NCBI GenBank assembly: GCA_903886485.1
Contig: CAISMH010000008.1
Location: 73,448-111,475 of the forward strand
DNA: 38,028 nucleotides
From: an uncultured Burkholderiales bacterium
GTDB lineage: Bacteria; Pseudomonadota; Gammaproteobacteria; Burkholderiales; Burkholderiaceae_C
Direction of reading: 5' to 3'
Part shown: one piece after another, positions 1 to 8,217 of the stretch
Position numbering within the stretch: position 1 is the stretch's first letter
Layout of the letters: every line of letters starts with the position of its first letter
The notes under the pieces: generated by a model
Told to the model about the DNA's origin: nothing
Databases searched by the model: none
What the model saw: the letters and a program-made list of their open reading frames with translations, nothing else
Position numbers and translations under genes: made by a program

Positions 1-28
1 GAACTACTGATGCTGCAGCTTCGGATTG

Positions 29-985
29 TTAGCCGAGCAAACGGGCCAGTGTGAGCAACGCCAGCAACACCATCCAAAGCACAACACTGCGCCAGACCAA
101 GCCCACGACGCTGGTCAAATGGGCCAACTCTGGCGTACGGCCTGGCGTACTCTCGCTGTCTTGTGCCTCATCGTTGGGCTGAGCACGCAAAGCCTCACCC
201 CCTAAGCGCACATTCAACGCACCGGCTGTAGAAGCCAGCACCACGCCATCGTTGTCATCTGGGAAACGTTGTGCATGGTGGCGCCAGCAATCAATGGCCT
301 CTTCAAAATTTCCGACGACGGCAAACGCCACAGCCGTCAAACGTGCAGGCAACCAATCAACTCGGCGCCACGCATCGCGTGCAGCATTTTGCAAAGCTTC
401 ACTGACCCAACCTTTGGACGATTTGGGAGAGGCTTGCCAAGCGCGCGAGACCATCTCACTCATGCGGTAAATCACAGCCCCAGCAGGCCCAAAACCCAAA
501 GCGGCCAGAATTGAAAACCAAGCCAACACGCCAAACACATGGTGATGAGCTGAGAGCACCGAGTGCTCAATGACATGACGCAGCAATTCGCTACGCGGCA
601 AGCTGCCAACTTCCACATGCTGCCATTCGGCTAAGAGTTCACGCGCGAGGCGTTCATCCCCCACGTCCAAAGCGTCACGAATATCGGTGAAGTGGTGGCT
701 GAACTGGCGAAATCCCAAGGTGACATAGAGCACCGCAACACTCCAAACCATGGCAACTGGCCAACCAAATAATGCCATCAAGAGCCAATGCAATGCCACG
801 GCCATGATGGCAGGTACACCGACGGCCAGTGACCACGTTGACCAGGCCAAACGGGAATGCCCCGCATCCAAGGTTTGACTGATCCATAAGACCCATGCAC
901 GCACGGTGCGATGCACCCAATTGCCGCGCATCAAAGGGCGGGCTTGTTCAATCAACAGTGCAAGGAGCAGGGAAAGAAAACTCAT
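29..985 (-). CDS. CobD/CbiB-AmpE family integral membrane protein
   Basis: A 318-residue polytopic membrane protein with hydrophobic segments near residues 1-15, 48-90, 150-175 and at the C-terminus (about 297-317). The stretch with GPAGAVIYRM near residue 168 and the DWLPARLTAVAFAVVGNFEEAI stretch later on (about residues 208-229) fit the CbiB/CobD family and its AmpE offshoot. CbiB attaches aminopropanol to cobyric acid in cobalamin synthesis; AmpE is a beta-lactamase-signalling modulator. No other cobalamin gene is in the window, so the cobinamide-synthase role is unproven and an AmpE-like membrane role is equally possible. The ATG at 985 has no strong ribosome site. The neighbouring Nudix gene ends 39 bases upstream on the same strand, so the two may be cotranscribed. 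Confidence 0.75.
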   Translation of the reverse strand: MSFLSLLLALLIEQARPLMRGNWVHRTVRAWVLWISQTLDAGHSRLAWSTWSLAVGVPAIMAVALHWLLMALFGWPVAMVWSVAVLYVTLGFRQFSHHFTDIRDALDVGDERLARELLAEWQHVEVGSLPRSELLRHVIEHSVLSAHHHVFGVLAWFSILAALGFGPAGAVIYRMSEMVSRAWQASPKSSKGWVSEALQNAARDAWRRVDWLPARLTAVAFAVVGNFEEAIDCWRHHAQRFPDDNDGVVLASTAGALNVRLGGEALRAQPNDEAQDSESTPGRTPELAHLTSVVGLVWRSVVLWMVLLALLTLARLLG

Positions 986-1024
986 AAGGTGATGATAGCG
1001 GGACGTGCTGGGTGTTCTGCGACC

Positions 1025-1699
1025 TCAGGCACGCAAGAAACGGTAAAAGTTACGCAGCATCCCAGCGGTCGCTCCCCACACAAACCGCAACTGCTCGCCG
1101 TCTTGGTAGGGCATGGACAGCCATTCGCGGCTCTGGCCTTCGTGCACATGACGGTGCCAGCGGTGATGGGCAGGGTTCATCAAGAAAGCCAAGGGGACTT
1201 CAAAAGCAGCCGTCACTTCATGCGCATTGAGCCGCAAGGTCACATTGGGGGAAATCAAGGCCACCACGGGGGTGACATGGAATGCCGAGCCTGTGATGTA
1301 TTCGGGCAAGGTGCCCAAGACCTGCACATGATGTGCGTCAAGTCCGACCTCCTCTTGCGCTTCACGCAGGGCGGTGGCGACGACATCGACATCCCCTTCG
1401 TCACATTTGCCACCAGCAAACGCGATTTGGCCCGGATGTGTCGTCATGTGGGCAGGCCTTTGGGTGAGTAGCACTGTGGGTTCATCGCGCATAACCACCC
1501 CCAACAACACAGCTGCCTGCGCGGGGCTACGGTCCATGAACTTGCGCTCTCGCACCAGCTCAGGCTGCCAAAGCGGAGGATGCGCAAACCGCGCTTGCAA
1601 AGCCTCCGGCGTTAAATGATGCGCAGGCACAGCCCCCAAGTGATCATCCACTCGGAACACCGGGACTTGTTGGGGATCAAAAACGGGCAGCTTGGACAT
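1025..1699 (-). CDS. NudL-type CoA pyrophosphatase (Nudix hydrolase)
   Basis: 224 residues from the ATG at 1699. The Nudix box is at about residues 96-120, with GGK at its start and the REAQEEVGL core, and it has the one-residue-longer spacing seen in the NudL/CoA pyrophosphatase subgroup. It is preceded by LLTQRPAHMTTHPGQIAFAGG, the UPF0035 CoA-specificity signature, and followed by TPVVALISP and EVTAAFEVPL as in NudL. The expected reaction is hydrolysis of CoA and its derivatives to 3',5'-ADP and phosphopantetheine with Mg2+ or Mn2+. The reading frame is open further upstream, but that extension would run through the rplS terminator and into rplS, so the ATG at 1699 is preferred. It lies directly behind the terminator hairpin of the ribosomal operon. 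Confidence 0.85.
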   Translation of the reverse strand: MSKLPVFDPQQVPVFRVDDHLGAVPAHHLTPEALQARFAHPPLWQPELVRERKFMDRSPAQAAVLLGVVMRDEPTVLLTQRPAHMTTHPGQIAFAGGKCDEGDVDVVATALREAQEEVGLDAHHVQVLGTLPEYITGSAFHVTPVVALISPNVTLRLNAHEVTAAFEVPLAFLMNPAHHRWHRHVHEGQSREWLSMPYQDGEQLRFVWGATAGMLRNFYRFLRA

Positions 1700-1700
1700 G

Positions 1701-1734
1701 AAAAAGCCACCGCAAGTTTTCACTCGGGTGGCTT
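1701..1734 (-). terminator. Rho-independent terminator behind rplS
   Basis: On the minus strand an 8-bp stem AAGCCACC/GGTGGCTT (1734-1727 and 1711-1704) encloses a 15-base loop and is followed by a run of T. It sits 20 bases after the rplS stop and ends two bases before the start codon of the Nudix gene, so it both closes the rpsP-rplS operon and forms the leader of the next gene. Confidence 0.75.
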
Positions 1735-1754
1735 GTACGCTAAACAGTGTCAGC

Positions 1755-2150
1755 TTATTGGGCGGCGGCAGCTGCTTTAGAAGCGGCGGCTGATTTGCTG
1801 ACCAATTTTTCTTTGATACGCGCAGACTTACCGCTGCGGTCACGCAAGTAGTACAACTTGGCACGACGCACATCACCGCGACGCTTGACTTCGATGCTGG
1901 CAATCAATGGGCTGTAAGTTTGGAACGTACGCTCCACGCCTTCGCCGCTAGAGATTTTGCGCACAGTGAAGCCGCTGTTGAGACCACGGTTGCGTTTGGC
2001 GATGACGACACCTTCGTAGGCCTGCACACGCTTGCGTGTGCCTTCAACCACGTTGACGCTCACAATGACTGTGTCGCCAGGTGCGAATTCGGGGATTGTT
2101 TTGCCGAGACGCGCAATTTCTTCTGCCTCGAGAGTTTGGATCAAGTTCAT
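1755..2150 (-). CDS. rplS: 50S ribosomal protein L19
   Basis: 131 residues starting [17 protein letters not shown], a typical L19 N-terminus. The body holds [22 protein letters not shown] and the [13 protein letters not shown] stretch of the family. The C-terminus carries an extra Ala/Lys-rich tail (about 15 residues) beyond the usual 115-residue form, common in Burkholderiales. L19 sits at the interface of the 30S and 50S subunits. The start at 2150 is set by AGGA seven bases upstream; an in-frame upstream extension has no family similarity. It is the last gene of rpsP-rimM-trmD-rplS, separated from trmD by 91 bases that contain a perfect TATAAT, and it is followed by a terminator. Confidence 0.97.
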   Translation of the reverse strand: MNLIQTLEAEEIARLGKTIPEFAPGDTVIVSVNVVEGTRKRVQAYEGVVIAKRNRGLNSGFTVRKISSGEGVERTFQTYSPLIASIEVKRRGDVRRAKLYYLRDRSGKSARIKEKLVSKSAAASKAAAAAQ

Positions 2151-2240
2151 GTTTTCCTCTGAAGATCTTGGTCGCGCTACACAAAAGGCTTCTTGCAACA
2201 AAGGCACGAAGCGGCCGACCAGAGGATCGAAAAGCCCACC

Positions 2241-2246
2241 ATTATA
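2241..2246 (-). promoter_or_regulatory. Candidate -10 box for rplS
   Basis: The minus strand reads TATAAT, a perfect sigma-70 -10 box, overlapping the trmD stop codon and about 90 bases before rplS. No good -35 box is visible at 16-18 bases, so this is a candidate internal promoter that would let L19 be made independently of the upstream operon. Confidence 0.4.
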
Positions 2247-3003
2247 GCGATTTTTGAGCCTTCAACACCGCCTCGTCCTGGGGTGTCAGCTTGGCAGCGG
2301 CCCGAGCCGCATCAATCAGCTCTGGCCGCAGCTGGGCGGTCAGCAGCAAACGCTGGTCGCGACGCCAGCGCTCAATATTGATGTGATGACCCGACACCAG
2401 CGCCGTAGGCACCCCCTGCCCTTGCCATTGCTCTGGGCGGGTGTAGTGAGGGCAGTCCAGCAAACCGTCCAAAGCGGGATTGAAACTGTCCAACTGATGG
2501 CTGCCTTCGTCATTGAGCACACCAGGCTGTAAACGCGCCACCGCATCAAGCAAGGCCATGGCGGCGATTTCACCGCCTGACAACACAAAGTCACCCACAC
2601 TGATTTGGGCATCCACATGGGTGTCGATGAAACGCTGGTCAATGCCTTCATAGCGACCACACAGCAACACCGCACCTTGGCTGTCTGACCAATGCTGCAC
2701 AGCCGCATGACGCAAGGTTTCGCCAATGGGTGAAAACAGCACGAGAGGTGCTACGTCACGACCTTCACCTCGATCGGCACGAATGGCGGCCAAGCAAGTG
2801 GACAAGGGCTCGGCCATCATGACCATGCCGGGGCCTCCCCCAAACGGGCGGTCATCCACGCGGCGGTAGTTGCCTTCGGCGTAATCTCGGGGGTTCCACA
2901 AGCGCACATCCACCAAGCCTGCTTCGTAGGCACGGCGTGTGATGCCGATTTTCAAAAACGGCTCAAACAGCTCTGGAAACAGGGTGATGATGTCAAAACG
3001 CAC
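2242..3003 (-). CDS. trmD: tRNA (guanine-37-N1)-methyltransferase
   Basis: 253 residues, close to the family norm. It begins [13 protein letters not shown] with a GTG start at 3003, served by AAGG six bases upstream. The deep-trefoil SAM-binding knot is visible as CGRYEGID (115-122) and [11 protein letters not shown] (135-145), and [11 protein letters not shown] (52-62) is the usual N-terminal loop; the LDSF motif near residue 172 carries the conserved Asp. TrmD methylates G37 next to the anticodon of tRNAs reading CNN codons and prevents +1 frameshifting. It follows rimM after 21 bases in the conserved ribosomal operon order. Confidence 0.97.
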   Translation of the reverse strand: MRFDIITLFPELFEPFLKIGITRRAYEAGLVDVRLWNPRDYAEGNYRRVDDRPFGGGPGMVMMAEPLSTCLAAIRADRGEGRDVAPLVLFSPIGETLRHAAVQHWSDSQGAVLLCGRYEGIDQRFIDTHVDAQISVGDFVLSGGEIAAMALLDAVARLQPGVLNDEGSHQLDSFNPALDGLLDCPHYTRPEQWQGQGVPTALVSGHHINIERWRRDQRLLLTAQLRPELIDAARAAAKLTPQDEAVLKAQKSL

Positions 3004-3024
3004 GGCTAGCCTTGAGCGAGCGCT

Positions 3025-3588
3025 TCAGTAATCGGGTTGCCAATCGGCAGTGATGCGACGGCCCGCCAAGTCGACCGTGTCGATGTAGGCCGACACAAAG
3101 GGAATCATGCGCTCTTTGGCTTTGCCATCTTCCTCGTAAGCAAGCACTAACACGGTTTGTGGGCCGGTGTGCAGCAACTCGCGCACCGCGCCTAGCGCCA
3201 CGCCTTCGCGGTTGACCACATCGAGGCCCATCAGGTCGACCCAGTAGTACTCATCGGTCTCGGGCGTTGGGAAGCTAGCACGCGAGACAAAGATGCGCGC
3301 GCCCTTGAGCAACTCTGCCGTGTTGCGGTCAGGCACCTCTTGGGCCGTGGCCACCACAGAATCGGAGTGTTCTTTGGCTTCTTTGACTTTGAGGAGCACG
3401 GTGCCAGAAAAGGTTTTGGCGCCACGTTCAGCGGGTTGTAAAAACCAACGCTTGGAAGAAAAAAGCGCTTCCGGAGAAGCGCTGTAGGGCAAGACCTTGA
3501 ACCAGCCTTTGATGCCCCAAGCATCTGCAATGCGCCCGACTTCGATAGCGTCCGCAGGAAGTTCTGCGGACTCAAGGCCAAGCGTCAT
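3025..3588 (-). CDS. rimM: Ribosome maturation factor RimM
   Basis: About 187 residues with an N-terminal RimM domain (IEVGRIADAWGIKGWFKVLPYS) and a C-terminal PRC-barrel (EYYWVDLMGLDVVNREG, then MIPFVSAYIDTVDL). RimM binds S19 and helps assemble the 30S head. Two in-frame ATG codons lie six bases apart (3594 and 3588); the AAGG sequence is only two bases from the first but seven from the second, so I chose 3588. It lies 17 bases behind rpsP and 21 before trmD. The C-terminal RRITADWQPDY is the usual ending of this family. Confidence 0.95.
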   Translation of the reverse strand: MTLGLESAELPADAIEVGRIADAWGIKGWFKVLPYSASPEALFSSKRWFLQPAERGAKTFSGTVLLKVKEAKEHSDSVVATAQEVPDRNTAELLKGARIFVSRASFPTPETDEYYWVDLMGLDVVNREGVALGAVRELLHTGPQTVLVLAYEEDGKAKERMIPFVSAYIDTVDLAGRRITADWQPDY

Positions 3589-3605
3589 TGCCATGCCTTG
3601 GTCAA

Positions 3606-3860
3606 TTAGGCAGCAGTTTTAGCAGCCGCTTGTTTGACCAAACGGGTCACAGTAGGTGAGCACTGAGCGCCCACACTGGTCCAGTGGGTCAAACGGTCAT
3701 GCGCAACGCGCAAGCTTTCAGCTTGGCCTTTGGCGATAGGGTTGTAAAAACCAATGCGCTCGATGAAGCGGCCGTCGCGACGATCGCGCTTGTCGGCAAC
3801 AACAATGTTAAAAAACGGACGGGCTTTAGAACCGCCGCGTGAAAGTCGGATGACGACCAT
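3606..3860 (-). CDS. rpsP: 30S ribosomal protein S16
   Basis: 84 residues beginning [18 protein letters not shown], the standard S16 N-terminus, with the [14 protein letters not shown] motif. S16 binds 16S rRNA in the 5' domain and is needed for 30S assembly. The ATG at 3860 follows an AAGGA sequence by five bases; the longer open frame upstream has no S16 similarity. It is the first gene of rpsP-rimM-trmD-rplS, with a perfect TATAAT about 85 bases before the start. Confidence 0.97.
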   Translation of the reverse strand: MVVIRLSRGGSKARPFFNIVVADKRDRRDGRFIERIGFYNPIAKGQAESLRVAHDRLTHWTSVGAQCSPTVTRLVKQAAAKTAA

Positions 3861-3943
3861 GATGAATCCTTCGGGTGGAAATTTTTTCAACGTTTGAGAC
3901 ACGCGCTAAGCCACCCGGCCTGCGACACGCTGAAAAGCCTGTC

Positions 3944-3949
3944 ATTATA
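3944..3949 (-). promoter_or_regulatory. -10 box of the rpsP operon promoter
   Basis: The minus strand reads TATAAT, a perfect -10 box, giving an 80-base leader before rpsP. A weak -35 (TGGTTT) lies 17 bases upstream, which places it inside the 5' end of the divergent TM2 gene. Confidence 0.6.
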
Positions 3950-3956
3950 GCGCCCT

Positions 3957-4403
3957 ATGAAAAACAAAACCATCGCGGCCTGGCTGGCCTTCCTCGGGGG
4001 GCCTTTGGGGCTTCACCGTTTTTATTTATTTGGCCTGTGGGACACCATGGGCTGGCTGCTCCCTATCCCTACGGCATTGGGCATCTACGGCGTAGAGCGT
4101 GTGCAGCAATACGGAATGGACGATGTGTTGAGCTGGTGGTTCATCCCCATCGCAGGCTTCACATTTGCAGCCTGCGCCTTGAACGCCATTGTTTATGGGC
4201 TGATGACCCCAGAGGCTTGGAATGCCCGTTTCAACCCGACCGAGAACAACAATGCACCGGCTGGTCAGACCAACTGGTTGACCATCGGTGCGATTGCTTT
4301 GGCTTTGTTGATCGGCACCACGGTGCTCATGTCGAGCATCGTGTTTAGCTTTCAGCGCTACTTCGAGTACCAAATCGAAGAGGCGCGAAAGCTGTCCGAG
4401 TGA
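3957..4403 (+). CDS. TM2 domain-containing membrane protein
   Basis: 148 residues. The N-terminal half matches the TM2 domain: KNKTIAAWLAFLGGPLGLHRFYLFG followed by a second hydrophobic hairpin near residues 63-82. A third strong membrane segment lies near residues 106-128, and the C-terminus (FEYQIEEARKLSE) is charged and probably cytoplasmic. TM2 proteins are small membrane proteins of unknown function. The ATG at 3957 lies inside the -10/-35 region of the divergent rpsP promoter. Its stop codon directly abuts the stop of the convergent pit gene with no spacer. Confidence 0.8.
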   Translation: MKNKTIAAWLAFLGGPLGLHRFYLFGLWDTMGWLLPIPTALGIYGVERVQQYGMDDVLSWWFIPIAGFTFAACALNAIVYGLMTPEAWNARFNPTENNNAPAGQTNWLTIGAIALALLIGTTVLMSSIVFSFQRYFEYQIEEARKLSE

Positions 4404-5414
4404 TTAGAAGATCTGCAGGCTGATCCAGTAAGCCACGCCTGCGACAAAGGCACTGGCAGGGATGGTCAAAATCCAAGCCCACACGATGCCGCCCGCCACG
4501 CCCCAACGCACAGCACTGGCCCGTTGCGTTGAACCGACGCCCACAATAGCCCCCGTGATGGTGTGCGTAGTAGACACAGGAATGCCCAAAGCAGTGGCCA
4601 AGAACAAGGTCATCGCGCCGCCTGTCTCCGCACAAAAGCCACCCACAGGCTTGAGTTTGGTGATTCTTTGGCCCATGGTCTTGACGATGCGCCAGCCTCC
4701 AAACATGGTGCCCAAACCAATCGCCATGTAACAACAAACGATGGTCCAACTCGGCGGCGACGTGTCTTCTGCGGAGGCATAGCCCGTGGCCAACAACAGC
4801 ATCCAAATGATGCCAATGGTTTTCTGTGCATCGTTGCCGCCGTGGCCCAAACTGTAGGCGCCCGCCGAAATCAACTGCAAACGACGAAACCATTTGTCCA
4901 CACGTGAGGGGCGAAAGCTACGGAAAATCCAAGCCACCGCCACCATCATCAGTGAGCCAAGCATGAAGCCCAGCAAGGGCGAGACAAAGATGAAAGCCAC
5001 CGTCTTCAAAATACCCGAAGCCACCAAGGCGCCTGAACCAGCTTTGGCAATCACAGCGCCCGAAATGCCACCAATCAAGGCATGAGACGAGCTGCTAGGA
5101 ATGCCGTAGTACCACGTGATGACGTTCCATGTGATAGCACCCAACAAGGCACCAAACACCACGTGGGTGTCCACAATTCCCGGCTGAACAATGCCCTTGC
5201 CCACCGTGGCGGCCACGCTCAGATGAAAGATGAAAATCGCCACAAAGTTGAAAAAAGCAGCGAAAAGAACGGCTTGCGCGGGCTTCAACACACCGGTGGA
5301 GACCACCGTCGCAATCGAATTGGCCGCGTCGTGAAAGCCGTTCATGAAATCGAACAGCAAAGCCAACACGACCAGCAAGGCGACCACCCAAAAGGCAGTT
5401 TGTACGGTTTCCAT
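4404..5414 (-). CDS. pit: Low-affinity inorganic phosphate transporter (PiT/PHO-4 family)
   Basis: 336 residues with about ten membrane segments. Both halves of the inverted PiT repeat carry the family signature: GFHDAANSIAT near residue 26 and LGHGGNDAQKTIG near residue 193. The length fits the short bacterial PiT form rather than the 500-residue E. coli PitA. It should import metal-phosphate with protons or sodium. The start is 13 bases behind the DUF47 gene, the classic DUF47-pit pair. A Pho-box-like sequence precedes the pair. No terminator is seen at its 3' end, where it meets the TM2 gene stop to stop. Confidence 0.92.
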   Translation of the reverse strand: METVQTAFWVVALLVVLALLFDFMNGFHDAANSIATVVSTGVLKPAQAVLFAAFFNFVAIFIFHLSVAATVGKGIVQPGIVDTHVVFGALLGAITWNVITWYYGIPSSSSHALIGGISGAVIAKAGSGALVASGILKTVAFIFVSPLLGFMLGSLMMVAVAWIFRSFRPSRVDKWFRRLQLISAGAYSLGHGGNDAQKTIGIIWMLLLATGYASAEDTSPPSWTIVCCYMAIGLGTMFGGWRIVKTMGQRITKLKPVGGFCAETGGAMTLFLATALGIPVSTTHTITGAIVGVGSTQRASAVRWGVAGGIVWAWILTIPASAFVAGVAYWISLQIF

Positions 5415-5427
5415 ACGGCGCTCGTAT

Positions 5428-6075
5428 TTAAGAGTTTTCGAGGACGATGCCCTCGATCAGATTGGCCACGTCTTCACATTTATCTGTGATGGTTTCCAAC
5501 AACTGATAGATGGCTTTGAGCTTGAGCACTTCACGCACATCGGGCTCTTCGCGGAACAGCTTGCTCATGGCACTGCGCATGACGCGGTCGGCGTCTGATT
5601 CGAGCTTGTCAATCTCTTCGCAAGTCTTGAGGGCGGCTTCGGCAGTGGCGTGGTCCGAAATTTTTTCCAGCAAATACACGGCATCGCGAACGCGCTCACA
5701 GCACTTCACGCTCAAGTCGGTCAAGCGCACGATTTCTTCGTTCATGACGCGCACGTCATACAGGGCCATGGTCTCGGCCGTGTCTTGAATCAAGTCAGCC
5801 ACATCGTCCATGGTGTTGATCAGGGAGTGGATCTGCTCGCGGTCGATGGGGGTGATGAATGTTTTATGAATCGCAACATTGCATTCATGTGTCACACGGT
5901 CAGCGCCCCGCTCCGCGTTGTCAACTTCTTGGTTGTATTTGTCACGCAAAGCGGGATCGTTGTAGTTCGCAACCAAGCTTGAAAACGCATGCGCGGCCTC
6001 AACAATGCGGTCGGCGTGTTGGTTGAACATGACGAAAAAATTGCCTTCCGTGGGCAACAATTTTCCAAATAGCAT
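5428..6075 (-). CDS. DUF47/PhoU-like phosphate transport regulator
   Basis: 215 residues, almost wholly helical, of the DUF47 family (PhoU-like four-helix bundles). Typical acidic metal-binding positions are visible in DNAERGADRVTHE and CEEIDKLESDADRV. Proteins of this family are encoded beside pit genes and are thought to control PiT activity, as PhoU does for Pst. The ATG at 6075 has AGGAG six bases upstream. It heads a two-gene operon with pit, under a probable PhoB site at 6091-6119. Confidence 0.9.
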   Translation of the reverse strand: MLFGKLLPTEGNFFVMFNQHADRIVEAAHAFSSLVANYNDPALRDKYNQEVDNAERGADRVTHECNVAIHKTFITPIDREQIHSLINTMDDVADLIQDTAETMALYDVRVMNEEIVRLTDLSVKCCERVRDAVYLLEKISDHATAEAALKTCEEIDKLESDADRVMRSAMSKLFREEPDVREVLKLKAIYQLLETITDKCEDVANLIEGIVLENS

Positions 6076-6090
6076 GAGGCGCTCCTGTGG

Positions 6091-6119
6091 ATGACTTATT
6101 TGTGACAGTTATATGACGC
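6091..6119 (-). promoter_or_regulatory. Candidate Pho box (PhoB-binding site) before DUF47-pit
   Basis: On the minus strand 6119-6102 reads GCGTCATATAACTGTCAC. Against the PhoB consensus CTGTCATAWAWCTGTCAY it agrees at 16 of 18 positions. A third half-site AAGTCAT follows after four more bases, so three 7-base units repeat at the 11-base spacing expected for PhoB dimers. It lies 27 bases before the DUF47 start codon. The TATAAC inside the box could itself be the -10 element, which would suggest repression rather than activation. Confidence 0.7.
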
Positions 6120-6180
6120 AGCGAAGTGTAATCGCAGCCCAACCATGCACATGGCCGACCAGCGACAGGCCCGCTTTGGC

Positions 6181-6660
6181 CTAGGCTGACCCGTGCAGGC
6201 GCTCAATAGCTTGGTCTTTGACCGCTGCAAGTTGCGCTGAACTGACCCGTTCGGGCCAAACCTCGGCCAGTGGTAACAAGACAAACGCACGTTCATGCCA
6301 ACGTGGGTGTGGCAAGGTCAGTTCTGGCGTACTGAGTCGCACATCGCCGTAAAAAATCACATCCAAATCCAGCGTACGTGGGGCATTTTTATAAGGACGC
6401 TCGCGGCCACTTTGCAGCTCGATGGCCTGTAACGCATGCAAGAGCGCCAACGGACTGAGTTGCGTTTGTAGCAAGGCCACGGCATTGATGAAGTCCGGTC
6501 CTTGCGCCTCGTAAGGCGCGCTGCGGTACAGCGACGAAGCGCGCAGCAAATGCGTCGAAGGTAAGCCCCCCACATCGAGCAAGGCCTGCTGGACGGTGGC
6601 GACCGCATCGCCCAAATTGGCACCGAAGGCCACGCATGCCATGACAGAGGGCGCAGACAT
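6181..6660 (-). CDS. folK: 2-amino-4-hydroxy-6-hydroxymethyldihydropteridine pyrophosphokinase
   Basis: 159 residues, the usual HPPK length. The ATP/Mg2+ signature RPYKNAPRTLDLDVIFYG is at residues 88-105, with D98 and D100 as the metal ligands, and LPHPRWHERAFVLLPL near 117-132 carries further active-site residues. The N-terminal GANLGD loop binds pterin. It makes the pyrophosphorylated pterin for folate synthesis in the cytoplasm. It starts 15 bases after the pcnB stop, the common betaproteobacterial pcnB-folK pairing. Confidence 0.94.
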   Translation of the reverse strand: MSAPSVMACVAFGANLGDAVATVQQALLDVGGLPSTHLLRASSLYRSAPYEAQGPDFINAVALLQTQLSPLALLHALQAIELQSGRERPYKNAPRTLDLDVIFYGDVRLSTPELTLPHPRWHERAFVLLPLAEVWPERVSSAQLAAVKDQAIERLHGSA

Positions 6661-6675
6661 GGCGTGACTTCGCGT

Positions 6676-8217
6676 TTACTCAGCCACGTGGGTGCCGTCA
6701 GCAGCATCGCCTGGTTTGCGACGGCGACGACGGCGTTTCTTGGCGGGCGATGCAGCGCCCTCTTCGCCTTGCGGCTCAAGTTCACGAAAACGCGGGTCTT
6801 CTGCTGGTTTTTCTGCGCGACGCACCGAATGCACGCGCGGCGCGCGCTGTGCTTTTTGCTGTTCTTGACGTACTTGCTGCAGCAAGTCTTCACGCGTACT
6901 GTCGTCCGCGGTGCTGAACTCTTGCCACCAATCCGACAAGACTTCATCCACCTCACCGACATCGGCACGCAGACGCATGAAGTCAAAGCCGGCGCGAAAG
7001 CGAGCTTGCTCCACCAAGGTCCAAGGCGCACTGCCTGTGCGTTTTTCAAAACGGGGTTGCATCATCCAGATTTCACGCATGTCTGCGCCAAGCTTGCCGC
7101 GTCCCGACACATCGCCGATACGCGAGTCAAACACTTCGTCAATCGCATCTTGCAAAGCAGGGAAAGACGGCTGTTTGGCGCGACGTTGTGCCCACGTCTC
7201 GCGCACATCCGACCAGAGCACGCAAGCAAGCAAGAAGCTAGGCGCCACAGGCTTGCCCTCGCCCACGCGACGGTCGGTGTCACCCAGTGCGGTCTTGACG
7301 AACTCCTCCTCCGCACGCTCGACCACGATGTCGAGCAGCGGATAAATCCCTTTGGCCAAGCCTTGTTGCTTGAGCTGCGCCACGCTGGCCAGCGCATGGC
7401 CGGTTTGCAAGAGCTTGAGCATCTCGTCAAACAAACGGCTTTGCGGCACATCGGCCAGCAGCTTGGCGGCCTTCTTCAACGGCGCAGCTGTCTTGGGCTC
7501 CATCTTGAAGCCCAAGCCAGCGAGCTTGGCCGCAAAACGCACGGCGCGAATCACACGCACAGGGTCCTCGCGGTAGCGCGTGGCGGGGTCACCAATCATG
7601 CGGATGACTTTTTTCTTCGCGTCCGCAATGCCACCGTGGTAGTCAATCACGTTGCCCGTTTCGGGGTCGTAATACATGGCGTTGATGGTGAAGTCGCGGC
7701 GGGCAGCGTCTTGGTCTTGCGGACCCCACACGTTGTCGCGCAGCACACGGCCGCTGGCGTCCACCGCGTGCTTCATGTTGGCGAGTTCTTGCTTGCTGCT
7801 GCGCTCGTTGCCTTTGACTTGCTCGGCATCGGCGTTGTCTAGGTGCGCGCGGAAGGTCGACACCTCAATCACCTCATGCTCACGGCCTCGGCCATACACC
7901 ACGTGCACGATGCGAAAACGCCGACCAATGATGAAGGCGCGTCGGAATGCCGCTTTCACTTGCTCGGGCGTGGCGTTAGTGGCCACGTCAAAGTCTTTGG
8001 GCTTGAGCCCCAGCAGCAAATCGCGCACCGCACCACCCACGATGTAGGCCTCAAAGCCACGGTCTTGCAGGGTGCGCACCACGTTGAGTGCGCGTTCGTC
8101 CACCCAGTCGACATTGATGCCGTACACCTTGGCGGGCACCACATGGCGCTTGCCTAAGTTGGGCAGTGTGCTGGCCGGCGATTTGCCCATCAGCTTGTTG
8201 ATGAATTGTTTGATCAT
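6676..8217 (-). CDS. pcnB: Poly(A) polymerase I
   Basis: 513 residues. The nucleotidyltransferase head has GGAVRDLLLG (61-70) and KPKDFDVATNATPEQV with the catalytic pair D75/D77. RNA-binding domains follow, with the RDFTINAMYYD and REDPVRVIRAVRFAAKL motifs that distinguish this class II family. A basic tail (KKRRRRRRKPGD) is typical of PcnB rather than of CCA-adding enzymes. It adds poly(A) tails to RNA 3' ends and promotes RNA decay. The start overlaps the stop of the upstream HAD gene by four bases (ATGA), so translation is probably coupled. Confidence 0.93.
   Translation of the reverse strand: MIKQFINKLMGKSPASTLPNLGKRHVVPAKVYGINVDWVDERALNVVRTLQDRGFEAYIVGGAVRDLLLGLKPKDFDVATNATPEQVKAAFRRAFIIGRRFRIVHVVYGRGREHEVIEVSTFRAHLDNADAEQVKGNERSSKQELANMKHAVDASGRVLRDNVWGPQDQDAARRDFTINAMYYDPETGNVIDYHGGIADAKKKVIRMIGDPATRYREDPVRVIRAVRFAAKLAGLGFKMEPKTAAPLKKAAKLLADVPQSRLFDEMLKLLQTGHALASVAQLKQQGLAKGIYPLLDIVVERAEEEFVKTALGDTDRRVGEGKPVAPSFLLACVLWSDVRETWAQRRAKQPSFPALQDAIDEVFDSRIGDVSGRGKLGADMREIWMMQPRFEKRTGSAPWTLVEQARFRAGFDFMRLRADVGEVDEVLSDWWQEFSTADDSTREDLLQQVRQEQQKAQRAPRVHSVRRAEKPAEDPRFRELEPQGEEGAASPAKKRRRRRRKPGDAADGTHVAE

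Noticed and set aside
6664..7842. Plus-strand open frame of 392 codons opposite pcnB
   Set aside because: pcnB is intact and conserved; the opposing frame has no recognisable domain and no ribosome site.
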